Assembly: GCF_036898825.1 (NCBI RefSeq)
Contig: NZ_JARUND010000002.1
Span: 2,542,001 to 2,606,000 of the forward strand
Length of the DNA: 64,000 nt
From: Streptomyces sp. B21-083
GTDB lineage: Bacteria > Actinomycetota > Actinomycetes > Streptomycetales > Streptomycetaceae
Direction of reading: 5' to 3'
In this document: positions 18,894-27,831 of the stretch, in pieces
Layout of the letters: each line of letters begins with the position of its first letter
How positions within the stretch are numbered: position 1 is the first letter of the stretch
The notes under the pieces: generated by a model
What the model was told of the DNA's origin: nothing
Seen by the model: only the letters and a program-made list of their open reading frames with translations
Databases searched by the model: none
Position numbers and translations under genes: made by a program

Positions 18894-19194
18894 CTACATC
18901 TCTCCCGGGTTGTACGGAGACTTCTGCCGACGTTTGCAACCGGCGGGGCCGCGGATTCATTCCGGGCCGAGAGTCTGTTCTTTCCGTCCTTCTCTCCATG
19001 CTCGCACACGTGCGGAAGCGCGAACAGCGCCCTGTGGACAGGCTCCGGTCGTGCTCGGGTCGCTCTCGGGCCGCGCGCCGGGATTCATGTCACATCGACG
19101 CTATGAACCTCGTCAAAGTGACGTGAAGGGGTTACGATAGATAACGTCAATTCGACGAAAAGGCGTGACCGGAAGAACAGAAAGGGTGCGTGTC
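18894..19194. other. Divergent intergenic region erpA/nadA
   Basis: About 300 bases with no gene. The nadA side is unusually A+T-rich (about 19100-19165). It contains TACGAT (19134-19139), a possible -10 box, near TCGTCAAAGTGACGTGAAGG. No certain operator is seen. Confidence 0.4.
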
Positions 19195-20379
19195 GTGACC
19201 ACCGCCCAGACGCAGGACCTCGACGTACAGCCGACGCCCCTCGCCCTGCTGCTCCTCGGCCGTGAGGCCGACACGAGGAGCGAGCGCGGCGTGGACTGCC
19301 CCGGGGACCTGCCCTCCCCCTCCGACCCGGACCTGGTGGCACGTGCCCGCGCCGCCAAGGAGAAGCTCGGCGAGAAGGTCTTCGTCCTCGGCCATCACTA
19401 CCAGCGCGACGAGGTCATCCAGTTCGCGGACGTCACGGGCGACTCCTTCAAGCTGGCCCGGGACGCGGCGGCGCGTCCGGAGGCGGAGTACATCGTGTTC
19501 TGCGGTGTCCACTTCATGGCGGAGTCCGCGGACATCCTGACCGGCGACGACCAGAAGGTGGTCCTGCCCGACCTGGCCGCCGGCTGCTCGATGGCGGACA
19601 TGGCGACGGCCGAGCAGGTCGCCGAGTGCTGGGACGTCCTGACGGAGGCCGGGGTGGCCGACCAGGTCGTGCCCGTCTCCTACATGAACTCCTCGGCTGA
19701 CATCAAGGCGTTCACGGGCAAGCACGGCGGCACGATCTGTACGTCGTCCAATGCCGAGCGCGCCCTCGAGTGGGCCTTCGAGCAGGGTGAGAAGGTCCTG
19801 TTCCTGCCGGACCAGCACCTCGGCCGCAACACGGCGGTACGGGACATGGGGATGTCGCTGGACGACTGCGTCCTCTACAACCCGCACAAGCCGAACGGCG
19901 GCCTGACGGCGGAGCAGCTGCGCGACGCGAAGATGATCCTCTGGCGCGGCCACTGCTCGGTGCACGGCCGCTTCTCGCTGGACTCGGTGAACGACGTCCG
20001 CGCACGCATACCGGGCGTGAACGTCCTGGTCCACCCGGAGTGCAAGCACGAGGTGGTCGAGGCGGCGGACTACGTCGGTTCGACCGAGTACATCATCAAG
20101 GCACTGGAGGCGGCCCCGGCCGGCTCCAAGTGGGCCATCGGCACGGAGCTGAACCTGGTACGCCGCCTGGCGAACCGTTTCGCGCCCGAGGGCAAGGAGA
20201 TCGTCTTCCTCGACAAGACGGTCTGCTTCTGCTCGACGATGAACCGCATCGACCTCCCCCACCTGGTCTGGACCCTGGAGTCCCTGGCCGACGGGAAACT
20301 GGTGAACCAGATCTCGGTGGACCGCGAGACAGAGGCGTTCGCGAAACTGGCGCTGGAGCGGATGCTGGCGCTGCCGTAG
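19195..20379 (+). CDS. nadA: Quinolinate synthase
   Basis: Condenses iminoaspartate with dihydroxyacetone phosphate to quinolinate in NAD synthesis, using a 4Fe-4S cluster. The 394 residues show family segments GHHYQRDEVIQFAD, VFCGVHFMAESADIL, SYMNSSADIKA, PDQHLGRNTA, HPECKHEV and DKTVCFCSTMNR. Cysteines in the first, fifth and last of these supply candidate cluster ligands. The start is GTG 19195 with AAAGGG upstream; an earlier GTG at 19165 is less likely. nadB and nadC are not adjacent. Confidence 0.97.
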   Translation: MTTAQTQDLDVQPTPLALLLLGREADTRSERGVDCPGDLPSPSDPDLVARARAAKEKLGEKVFVLGHHYQRDEVIQFADVTGDSFKLARDAAARPEAEYIVFCGVHFMAESADILTGDDQKVVLPDLAAGCSMADMATAEQVAECWDVLTEAGVADQVVPVSYMNSSADIKAFTGKHGGTICTSSNAERALEWAFEQGEKVLFLPDQHLGRNTAVRDMGMSLDDCVLYNPHKPNGGLTAEQLRDAKMILWRGHCSVHGRFSLDSVNDVRARIPGVNVLVHPECKHEVVEAADYVGSTEYIIKALEAAPAGSKWAIGTELNLVRRLANRFAPEGKEIVFLDKTVCFCSTMNRIDLPHLVWTLESLADGKLVNQISVDRETEAFAKLALERMLALP

Positions 20380-20421
20380 GCATGGTGGGCGGCGCTGGCC
20401 GTGTCCATTCGGGTGCGCTCA

Positions 20422-20464
20422 CGTTATTAGGGATGTACATCTTAGATGTGCATCCCTAATAACG
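20422..20464. promoter_or_regulatory. 43-bp AT-rich palindrome before the DUF234 ATPase gene
   Basis: Arms of 21 bases (left 20422-20442, beginning CGTTATTAGGGATG; right 20444-20464) around one central T, matching at 20 of 21 pairs. The single mismatch would be a G-U pair in RNA. It is about 40% G+C in a 72% G+C chromosome. Its right end touches GAGGTGA, the ribosome site of the gene starting at 20477. It may be an operator or a hairpin controlling initiation. Confidence 0.85.
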
Positions 20465-20476
20465 AGGTGACTGAGC

Positions 20477-21967
20477 GTGCCGCGACCGCCCCACCGCAAC
20501 ATCCCCAAGCCATCCCACATCTTTGAACGCGACTGGGAGTGGAGCGAGCTGACCGCGTTCGCCTCAAACGGGGAATCCGGACCGCGTCTCGCGGTCGTAT
20601 CCGGGCGTCGCCGCCAGGGGAAAAGCTTTTTGCTCGAAGCCCTCGCCAAGGAAACCGATGGCTTCTACTTCGCCGCAGTCGAGGGCACCCAAGCCGAGGC
20701 ACTGATGTTGCTCGGCAAGGAGATCGCGCGCTTCACCGAGGCTCCCGTGCCACCCCGCCCCCAGGACTGGACCGAAGCCCTGGAACTCCTCTTCGACCTG
20801 GCCGCGCAGCGCCCCGTCCCGATCGTCATCGACGAGTTCCCCTATCTGGTCCGGGGTGACGCGTCCCTCCCGTCCCGCCTCCAGCGGGCCAACGGGGTCC
20901 GCGCGGGCCGTCATCTGCGCCGCCACCCCCGCATCCTCCTCTGCGGCAGCGCGATGTCGTTCATGGGCGGGCTGCTGTCCGGTACGTCCCCGCTGTACGG
21001 CCGCGCGGGACTCGACCTCGTCGTGCACTCCCTCGGCTACCGGGAAGCAGCCAGGTTCTGGGACATCACCGACCCGAGGCTCGCTGTCCTCACCCACTCG
21101 GTGGTCGGCGGAACCCCGGCCTACCGACGGGAGTTCGTGGACGACGACGCGCCGACCGGACTGAACGACTTCGACGACTGGGTCTGCCGTACGGCCCTCA
21201 ACCCGGCCCGTCCTCTTTATGGCGAGGCGGAGTTCCTGCTGGCCGCGGAACCGGACGTACGCGATCGCGCGCTCTACCACTCCGTCCTCGCGGCGGTCGC
21301 GGCCGGCAACCACACCAGCGGTGGCATCGCGAGCGCGGTGGGCCGCAAGGCGACGGACATCTCCCAGCCGCTGACGGTACTCAGGCGCTGCGGACTCCTG
21401 ACCGTGGAACCGGACGCCTTCCGCGGCAATCGCAGCGCGTACCGCATCGCCGAACCGCTGATCACGTTCCACCACGCGGTGGTACGCCCGAACCAGGCCC
21501 GCCTCACCCGTCGCAACTACGCGGCGCCGGCCTGGACGCTGTCGCAGGACACGTTCCTGAGCAAGGTGGTGGGCCCCCACTTCGAGCACCTGTGCCGCGA
21601 GTGGGTCTCCTGGCACGCGGAACCCGAAACGTTCGGCGGCCTGCCGATCGAGGCCACGTCAGGAACCGTCCCCGATCCGGCCGCGCGGACCTCCCACGAG
21701 GTCGATGTCGTCGTACGCGGTGCCGTCGGCCAGGACCACGGCATCCTGCTGTCGATCGGCGAGGTGAAGTGGAACAAGGTGATGACTGTCAGCCACCTCG
21801 AACGCCTCCGCCACATCCTCGGCCTCCTCACGGCGCGGGGAATCGACACGAGCCACACCCGCCTCGCCTGTTACAGCGGCGTCGGATTCTCCTCGGAGCT
21901 GCGTGCGGCGGCGGAACGCGGGGAGGTCGTCCTCGTGGACCTGGAGCGGCTGTACGGCGGGGCGTAG
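20477..21967 (+). CDS. Archaeal-type ATPase with DUF234/nuclease-like C-terminus
   Basis: A 496-residue STAND/AAA-like protein of the ATPase_2 plus DUF234 type. Walker A is GRRRQGKS (43-50), Walker B is PIVIDEFPYL (D119, E120), and the sensor-like segment is LLCGSAMSFMGGLLSGTSPLYGR. A winged-helix stretch (about 285-320) follows. The C-terminus has D410 and E429-x-K431 (GEVKWN), the layout of a PD-(D/E)xK nuclease core. The role is unknown in bacteria. It is an accessory gene between nadA and the relict at 22044. GTG start with GAGGTGA close upstream. Confidence 0.85.
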   Translation: MPRPPHRNIPKPSHIFERDWEWSELTAFASNGESGPRLAVVSGRRRQGKSFLLEALAKETDGFYFAAVEGTQAEALMLLGKEIARFTEAPVPPRPQDWTEALELLFDLAAQRPVPIVIDEFPYLVRGDASLPSRLQRANGVRAGRHLRRHPRILLCGSAMSFMGGLLSGTSPLYGRAGLDLVVHSLGYREAARFWDITDPRLAVLTHSVVGGTPAYRREFVDDDAPTGLNDFDDWVCRTALNPARPLYGEAEFLLAAEPDVRDRALYHSVLAAVAAGNHTSGGIASAVGRKATDISQPLTVLRRCGLLTVEPDAFRGNRSAYRIAEPLITFHHAVVRPNQARLTRRNYAAPAWTLSQDTFLSKVVGPHFEHLCREWVSWHAEPETFGGLPIEATSGTVPDPAARTSHEVDVVVRGAVGQDHGILLSIGEVKWNKVMTVSHLERLRHILGLLTARGIDTSHTRLACYSGVGFSSELRAAAERGEVVLVDLERLYGGA

Positions 21968-22043
21968 CCGCGCCGACGATCCCGCTGGCCTATTCGGTGC
22001 CCGGCGTGGTCTTGTCGGTCGCAGCGTGGAGACGGCTGAGTTG

Positions 22044-22344
22044 ATGCCGCCACCCGACCTGCCCGCGCAGCTCGACGCCGCCTTCGGCACCGACAAGCAC
22101 TTCCACGGGCTGTACGAGCTGGCCAAGCGTGATGCGCATCCGGACCAGTACCGCCGGTTCATGGACTTCGAGGCGGAGGCGGAGGTCATCGAGAACTTCG
22201 AACCACTGGTCGTCCCTGGGCTGTTGCAGACGAGGGAGTACGCGGACGCACAACTCGGACAGCAAGAACCCCAACCCCCAAGGACCCGTGCTCGTCGTCC
22301 CAGCGGCCGTCTGGGACACGTTCGTCAGCTCTCTGAGGGCGTAG
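22044..22344 (+). pseudogene. Relict of an XRE(DUF5753)/DUF397 gene pair
   Basis: From 22044 one frame reads a piece of the DUF5753 domain found in Streptomyces XRE regulators (ELAKRDAHPDQYRRF, NFEPLVVPGLLQTREYADAQ). From about 22252 another frame reads the C-terminal end of a DUF397 protein (DSKNPNPQGPVLVVPAAVW). The helix-turn-helix, most of DUF5753 and the front of DUF397 are missing. This looks like a deletion that joined the remains of a typical adjacent regulator/DUF397 pair. No functional product is expected. Confidence 0.75.
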
Positions 22345-22354
22345 AACAGAACAA

Positions 22355-22392
22355 GGGGCGGGCCGGGTCGCGTACGTGACCCGGGCCGCCCC
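22355..22392. terminator. Terminator hairpin after the RND gene
   Basis: Fifteen-bp inverted repeat with one mismatch (GGGGCGGGCCGGGTC / GACCCGGGCCGCCCC) and an 8-base loop, 18 bases beyond the RND stop. Confidence 0.8.
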
Positions 22393-22409
22393 TCCTCTCT
22401 GTCAGCGGG

Positions 22410-25400
22410 TCAGACCCCCGCCGGCTCCAGCACCTCCGGCTTCGGCTCCCGCTTCGCCGCCTTCTTCTTCGCTCGGCGTTCCTTTCGCAGTTCCACGAGG
22501 GCGTACAGCGTCGGAACGAGCAGCAGGGTCAGGGCCGTTGACGTGATGAGGCCGCCGATGACGACCACCGCCAGCGGCTGGGCGATGAAGCCGCCCTCGC
22601 CTGTCACACCCAGGGCCATCGGGAGAAGGGCGAAGATGGTCGCCAAGGCCGTCATCAGGATCGGGCGGAGGCGGTGACGGCCGCCTTCGATCACCGCTTC
22701 CACGACCCCGTAGCCCTGGCTGCGGTACTGGTTGATCAGGTCGATCAGCACGATCGCGTTCGTCACCACGATACCGATCAGCATCAGCATGCCGATCATC
22801 GCCGGGACGCCCATCGGGGTGCCCGTGGCGACCAGCAGGCCGATCGCGCCCGTTGCCGCGAACGGGATCGACACCAGAAGGATCAGGGGCTGGATCAATG
22901 AGCGGAACGTGGCTACCAGGAGCATGAAGACGATCGCGATCGCCGCCAGCATCGCCAGGGCCAGGTTCTTGAACGCGTCGTCCTGGTCGGACGAGACGCC
23001 GCCGATCTCCGCCGTCGCACCCGCGGGGAGCTTGAGGGCGTCCAGCTTCGTCGTCAGGTCCGCGCTGACCGCGCCCGTGTTGTCGCCGGTCGGGCGAGCG
23101 GTGATCGTCGCGGCTCGCTGGCCGTCGATCCGGGTCATCGAGACCGGGCCGTCGACCAGTCGCACGTCAGCGATGTCGCCGAGCTTCACCGCGCCCAGCC
23201 GCAGCGCCTTCAGCTCTTCCAGGGTCCCGGCCGGCTTCGCCGACCTGATGACGACATCGCGCTCGGTGTCGTCCAGGGTCGCCTTGGCCGCCGTCGTGCC
23301 CTTGACCGCCTCGGCCACCGCCGCGCCCAGCGTCTGCTGGTTGTAGCCGGCCGCCGCCGCCTCGGAGTTGGCCCGCACCGAGATGCGCGGCACGCTCTGC
23401 GCCAGGTTGCTGGTGACGTCGGTGACGTCGTCCAGGCCCGCCACGGTGTCGCGTACCTTGTCCGCCGCCTTCCGCAGGGTGGCCGCGTCGGCCGCCTTCA
23501 CGACCACCTTCAGGTCCTGGCTGCCGAAGCCGTCACCGGCCGCGATGGTGGTCGTACCGATGCCGGAGAGTTTCGCCAGGCCTTCCTCGATGCTGCCTTG
23601 GACGTCGTCCGCCGACGCCGAGTCCTCCAGCATGACCTGGTAGGACGCCTGGTTGGTGTCCGTGCCGCCGCCGAAGGCCGCCAGGAAGCCGGACGAGCCG
23701 ATCGTCACCTGGTAGTCCTTGACGCCCTTCACGTCCGCGAGCAGCTGCTCGACCTTCTTCGCCTGGACGTCGGTGGCCGCCAGGCTCGTACCCGGCTTCA
23801 ACTGCTGCTTGACGGTGAGGACTTCCTGCTCGCCCTGGTCGAAGAAGTTCGTCTTCAGGAGCGGTGCCATGCCGAAGGTGCCGATGAGGACCACCGCCGC
23901 GATGGCCACGCTCGTCAGACGGCGACGGGTCGCGAAGCGCAGGACAGGGACGTACACGCGCTGGAGCCTGCTCTTCGCCTCCTTATCCTCCGCCAGCCTG
24001 CGGGCCTCGTCCGCGTCGTCCGGGGTGTCCTTCGGGGCGCGCAGGAACCAGTAGGAGAGGACCGGGACGACCGTGAGGGAGACCAGGAGTGACGCCAGCA
24101 GGGCCGCCGTCACCGTCAGGCTGAACGCGCCGAACAGCTGGCCGACCATGCCGCCGACCAGGCCGATCGGCAGGAAGACGGCAACCGTGGTGAGCGTGGA
24201 CGAGGTGACCGCGCCCGCCACCTCCCGGACTGCCTTGAGGATCGCCTCCTGGCGCTCCTCGCCGTAGCCGAGGTGGCGCTTGATGTTCTCCAGGACCACG
24301 ATCGAGTCGTCGACGACCCGGCCGATCGCGATCGTCAGCGCGCCCAGCGTCAGCATGTTCAGGGACAGGTCCCTGGTCCACAGGACGATCAGGGCCAGGA
24401 CGACCGAGAGGGGGATCGAGACCGCCGTCACGAGGGTGGAGCGGATCGACGCCAGGAAGACCAGGATGACGATCACCGCGAAGAGCAGACCGAGGCCGCC
24501 CTCCGTCGTCAGACCCTTGATGGACTTCGCCACCGCCGGGCCCTGGTCGCTGACCACCGTGATCGTCGCGCCGGTCCCCAGGTCCTTGCGCATGTCGGCG
24601 AGTTTGTCCTCGACCGCGCCGGAGATCGACACCGCGCTGCCGTCGTTGTCCATCGTGACGGTGACGGCGAGGCTGGGCTTGCCGTCCGTACGCGTGATCG
24701 AGTCGGCCTTGGCGGACTCCTGCTTGACGGCCGCCACGTCGGCCAGGCGGACCGGCTTGGTCCGAGAGCCCGGCGCGCCCGCGACCATCAGGTCCGCGAT
24801 CTGGTCCACCGAGGTGAAGCCGCCGCCGACCTGGACCGTACGGTTGCTGCCGGCCTCGTCGAACGAGCCCGCCGGGACGGTCGCGCCGCCCGCCTGGAGT
24901 GCCTGGGCGAGGGCGGCTGAGGTGAGACCCGCCGCCGTCAGCTTCCTGTCGTCCGGGGTGACGGTGACCTGGACGTCCCGTACGCCGTCGACCGTGACCT
25001 GGCCGACGCCGTCGATGGCGCGCAGGTCGGGGACCACCGTGCGGTCGAGCCGGTCGGCGAGGGCCTGCTGGTCCTGGTCGGACGTGACGGCGAGGACGAC
25101 GGTCGGGATGTCGTCCGTCGAACCGGCGACGACCTGCGGGTCCACACCGTCAGGGAGGAGCACGCGGGCCCGGTTGACGGCCTGCTGGACATCGGCGACG
25201 AGCTGCTTGGTGTCGTTGCCGTAGTCGAAGGACGCCGTGATGAGGGCGTTGCCCTCACTGGCGGTGGAGGTGACGCCGGTGATGCCGTCGACACCTTCGA
25301 GGTTGTCCTCGATCGGCTCGACGACCTGCTTCTCGACCACATCGGGGGACGCACCCTGGTACGGCGCCAGGACGGACACCACCGGGAGTTCGATGGTGGG

Positions 25401-25514
25401 CAGCAGCTGTTGCTTGAGCTGCGGTATCGCTATCGCTCCGAAGACGATCGCGACGATCGACATCAGGCCTATCAGGGCCCGTTGCGCGAGGCTGAACCTG
25501 GACAGCCAGGACAT
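22410..25514 (-). CDS. RND-family efflux permease (HAE/AcrB-like)
   Basis: Proton-driven exporter of 1034 residues with the two-fold RND layout: a helix at about 15-35, a large extracytoplasmic domain, a helical bundle (about 340-530), a second such domain and a second bundle (about 850-1010). Motifs include LSLNMLTLGALTIAIGRVVDDSIVVLENI with the proton-relay aspartates, and GVPAMIGMLMLIGIVVTNAIVLID. The C-terminus is Lys/Arg-rich. The start is ATG 25514. No membrane-fusion or outer-membrane partner is adjacent. The two-component system upstream on the same strand probably regulates it. Confidence 0.93.
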   Translation of the reverse strand: MSWLSRFSLAQRALIGLMSIVAIVFGAIAIPQLKQQLLPTIELPVVSVLAPYQGASPDVVEKQVVEPIEDNLEGVDGITGVTSTASEGNALITASFDYGNDTKQLVADVQQAVNRARVLLPDGVDPQVVAGSTDDIPTVVLAVTSDQDQQALADRLDRTVVPDLRAIDGVGQVTVDGVRDVQVTVTPDDRKLTAAGLTSAALAQALQAGGATVPAGSFDEAGSNRTVQVGGGFTSVDQIADLMVAGAPGSRTKPVRLADVAAVKQESAKADSITRTDGKPSLAVTVTMDNDGSAVSISGAVEDKLADMRKDLGTGATITVVSDQGPAVAKSIKGLTTEGGLGLLFAVIVILVFLASIRSTLVTAVSIPLSVVLALIVLWTRDLSLNMLTLGALTIAIGRVVDDSIVVLENIKRHLGYGEERQEAILKAVREVAGAVTSSTLTTVAVFLPIGLVGGMVGQLFGAFSLTVTAALLASLLVSLTVVPVLSYWFLRAPKDTPDDADEARRLAEDKEAKSRLQRVYVPVLRFATRRRLTSVAIAAVVLIGTFGMAPLLKTNFFDQGEQEVLTVKQQLKPGTSLAATDVQAKKVEQLLADVKGVKDYQVTIGSSGFLAAFGGGTDTNQASYQVMLEDSASADDVQGSIEEGLAKLSGIGTTTIAAGDGFGSQDLKVVVKAADAATLRKAADKVRDTVAGLDDVTDVTSNLAQSVPRISVRANSEAAAAGYNQQTLGAAVAEAVKGTTAAKATLDDTERDVVIRSAKPAGTLEELKALRLGAVKLGDIADVRLVDGPVSMTRIDGQRAATITARPTGDNTGAVSADLTTKLDALKLPAGATAEIGGVSSDQDDAFKNLALAMLAAIAIVFMLLVATFRSLIQPLILLVSIPFAATGAIGLLVATGTPMGVPAMIGMLMLIGIVVTNAIVLIDLINQYRSQGYGVVEAVIEGGRHRLRPILMTALATIFALLPMALGVTGEGGFIAQPLAVVVIGGLITSTALTLLLVPTLYALVELRKERRAKKKAAKREPKPEVLEPAGV

Positions 25515-25559
25515 GGGTGAGCGTCTCTCTTCTGTGGCCTGAGCGGAGGAAGGACGCAC

Positions 25560-25593
25560 GTGACACAGCTACGCGTCTGCGTAGGCATGTCAC
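25560..25593. promoter_or_regulatory. Two-tier inverted repeat upstream of the RND gene
   Basis: Perfect nested symmetry: GTGACA-cag-CTACGC-gtct-GCGTAG-gca-TGTCAC. It lies 46 bases before the RND start and behind the response-regulator gene. The spacing fits a dimeric, or pair of dimeric, NarL-type regulators. Confidence 0.7.
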
Positions 25594-25706
25594 CCATATG
25601 AGCGCCCGCCCCTACACCCTGGGCCATGGAACACCCCCGTTCCCTAGCCCCCAGGTCCCGTTTCCTTACCCGGTCCCTACTCCGACCGCAGTACGCCCCG
25701 TGGAAC

Positions 25707-26390
25707 TCACTCCACCCTCGGACGTACCAGTCCCGACTCGTAGGCGATGACGACAAGTTGTGCCCTGTCCCGGGCACCCAGCTTCGCCATGGCCCGGTTG
25801 ACGTGCGTCTTCACCGTCAGCGGGCTGACCTCGAGGCGCTCCGCGATCTCGTCGTTGGAGTGTCCGCCGGCGACCTGCACCAGCACCTCCCGCTCCCGCC
25901 CGGTCAGCGCGTCCAGCCGGTCGGCGCGGGCGGGGTCCCGGCCGTCGTCCAGCACGTCGCCCTGCGCGAGGAACTGGGCGATCAGCCCCTTGGTGGCGGC
26001 CGGCGACAGCAGCGCCTCGCCCCCGGCGGCGACCCGGATCGCGTTGAGGAGTTCGTCCGGCTCGGCGCCCTTGCCGAGGAACCCGGACGCGCCCGCGCGC
26101 AGCGACTGCACCACGTACTCGTCGACCTCGAACGTCGTCAGCATCACCACCCGCACCTGCGCGAGCCCCGGATCCGCGCTGATCAGCCGGGTCGCGGCCA
26201 GTCCGTCGGTGCCCGGCATCCGGATGTCCATCAGCACGACGTCAGCGCGCTGCTCGCGCGCGAGGCGCACCGCCTCCGCCCCGTCGGACGCCTCCCCGAC
26301 CACCTCCATGTCGGCCTCCGAGTCCACGAGCACGCGGAAGGCGCTGCGCAGCAGTGCCTGGTCGTCGGCGAGCAGGACACGGATCGTCAT
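25707..26390 (-). CDS. NarL/LuxR-family response regulator
   Basis: A 227-residue regulator. The receiver domain (1-120) has an acidic pocket at D9-D10, the phosphoacceptor D55 in VVLMDIRMPG and a conserved lysine in SGFLGKGAEPDEL. The LuxR helix-turn-helix is C-terminal (about 160-225; TGREREVLVQVAGGHSNDEIAERL, SPLTVKTHVNRAMAKLGARDR). It pairs with the kinase 73 bases upstream. A perfect two-tier palindrome just downstream, before the RND gene, is its most likely target. Confidence 0.95.
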   Translation of the reverse strand: MTIRVLLADDQALLRSAFRVLVDSEADMEVVGEASDGAEAVRLAREQRADVVLMDIRMPGTDGLAATRLISADPGLAQVRVVMLTTFEVDEYVVQSLRAGASGFLGKGAEPDELLNAIRVAAGGEALLSPAATKGLIAQFLAQGDVLDDGRDPARADRLDALTGREREVLVQVAGGHSNDEIAERLEVSPLTVKTHVNRAMAKLGARDRAQLVVIAYESGLVRPRVE

Positions 26391-26463
26391 GGGCGGTCGT
26401 CCTCGTTGAGTCGGCGGATCGTCGTGCGGCCGTTCACAGCTGCCCGCATGTGCCTTCGGCTGC

Positions 26464-27729
26464 CTACATGTGCGCGGTTCTGTGTACGGGGCCGACCGCG
26501 CCGTCCGTGGCGCGTGGGCTGCTCTTCACCGGCAGGATCGCATGTACGCGGAAGCCGCCTCCGTATCGGGGACCGGTGGTGCAGTCGCCGCCGACCGCGG
26601 TGACCCGCTCCCGCATCCCGAGCAGCCCGTGTCCGCCGCCCTCCTCCGGAGCGTCCTGGGCCGCGCCCCGCCCAGGCCCGTTGTCCAGCACGGTGATCTC
26701 GATGTTCGGCCCCACCCGTACGACGCTGACCTCGGCCTTCGCCTCCGGTCCCGCGTGTTTCTGTACGTTCGTCAGGGCTTCCTGGATCACCCGGTACGCG
26801 GCCAGGTCGATGGCCGCGGGGAGGGCGGTGTCCTGGTCGGCGCGGGCGACCTCGACCCGGAGTCCGGCGTTGTGGAAGGTGCCGACCAGCTCGTCGAGCC
26901 GGTGCAGACCGGGGGCGGGTTCGGTGGGCGCCGCCGGGTCCCCGGACTGGCGCAGCAGGCCGACGGTCGCGCGCAGCTCGTTCAGCGCCGAGCGGCTGGC
27001 CTCCCGTACGTGGGCGAGTGCCTCCTTTGCCTGGTCGGGGCGCTTGTCCATGACGTGCGCGGCGACTCCGGCCTGGACGTTGACGAGGGCGATGTGGTGG
27101 GCGACCACGTCGTGCAGGTCACGGGCGATGCGCAGCCGCTCCTCGGCGACGCGGCGGCGGGCCTCCTCCTCGCGGGTGCGTTCGGCTCGCTCGGCGCGCT
27201 CCCTTATGGCGTCGACGAAGGCGCGGCGGCTGCGTACAGCGTCACCGGCGGTCGCGGCCATGCCGGTCCAGGCGAAGATGCCGAGGTTTTCCTGCGCGTA
27301 CCAGGGCAGGGGGCCGGCCAGCATCGCGGAACCGGTGAGGACGGTCATCGTGAGGACGCCGACACGCCAGCTGGTGACGCGGTCGGTGGTCGACGCGACG
27401 GTGTAGAGGGCGATCACCGCGGACATCGCGACGGGGGCGCGGGGGTCGGCGGTGACCGACTCGACGAGGGAGGCGGTGGCCGTGAACGCGAGCACCTTCA
27501 TGGGGGCGCGGCGGCGGAGAACGAGGGCCGCGGCGCCGAGCACCATGAGGACCAGGCTGAGCAGGTCGGGGGTGCGGGCGGTCCAGCCGCCTCGGTGCGG
27601 GCCGTGGGGGTCGACGAACGAGGCACCCAGCATGCAGAAGAGGACGGCTGCGGCGAGGGCGACGTCCAGCGCGAGGGGGTGTGCTTTTAGTCGGCACCGG
27701 GCGCGCTCGAGGGTCGTCACGTCTGTCAA
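26464..27729 (-). CDS. Two-component sensor histidine kinase (HPK7, DesK/NarX-like)
   Basis: Membrane kinase of 421 residues with four or five helices in the first 160 residues, a HisKA_3 dimerisation helix with the phospho-histidine in RDLHDVVAHHIALVNVQAG, and an HATPase domain (EALTNVQKHAG, DNGPGRG, HGLLGMRERV). The start is taken at TTG 27729; GTG 27720, three codons later, is equally possible. Its partner regulator follows. The sensed signal is unknown, and the RND exporter is the probable output. Confidence 0.94.
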   Translation of the reverse strand: MTDVTTLERARCRLKAHPLALDVALAAAVLFCMLGASFVDPHGPHRGGWTARTPDLLSLVLMVLGAAALVLRRRAPMKVLAFTATASLVESVTADPRAPVAMSAVIALYTVASTTDRVTSWRVGVLTMTVLTGSAMLAGPLPWYAQENLGIFAWTGMAATAGDAVRSRRAFVDAIRERAERAERTREEEARRRVAEERLRIARDLHDVVAHHIALVNVQAGVAAHVMDKRPDQAKEALAHVREASRSALNELRATVGLLRQSGDPAAPTEPAPGLHRLDELVGTFHNAGLRVEVARADQDTALPAAIDLAAYRVIQEALTNVQKHAGPEAKAEVSVVRVGPNIEITVLDNGPGRGAAQDAPEEGGGHGLLGMRERVTAVGGDCTTGPRYGGGFRVHAILPVKSSPRATDGAVGPVHRTAHM

Positions 27730-27741
27730 GGTAGCCCCCCG

Positions 27742-27825
27742 GTGTGCGTTGCTGGGGGCTGCGCCCCCAGGCCCCCGCTACGGCCCTGAACGGGCCTTGT
27801 CCTCAAACGCCGGACGGGCTGAAGA
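27742..27825 (-). repeat. Dispersed repeat B, copy 2 (inverted)
   Basis: On the minus strand it reads CAGCCCGTCCGGCGTTTGAG, GACAAGGCCCGTTCAGGGCC and then the CTGGGGGCGCAGCCCCCAG hairpin. It lies between pspAA and the kinase gene. Confidence 0.85.
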
Positions 27826-27831
27826 TGCGAC

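Noticed and set aside
20422..20464. Palindrome considered as an insertion-sequence end or phage attachment site
   Set aside because: No second copy, target duplication, tRNA or integrase lies nearby, and it abuts a ribosome site. A control element fits better.
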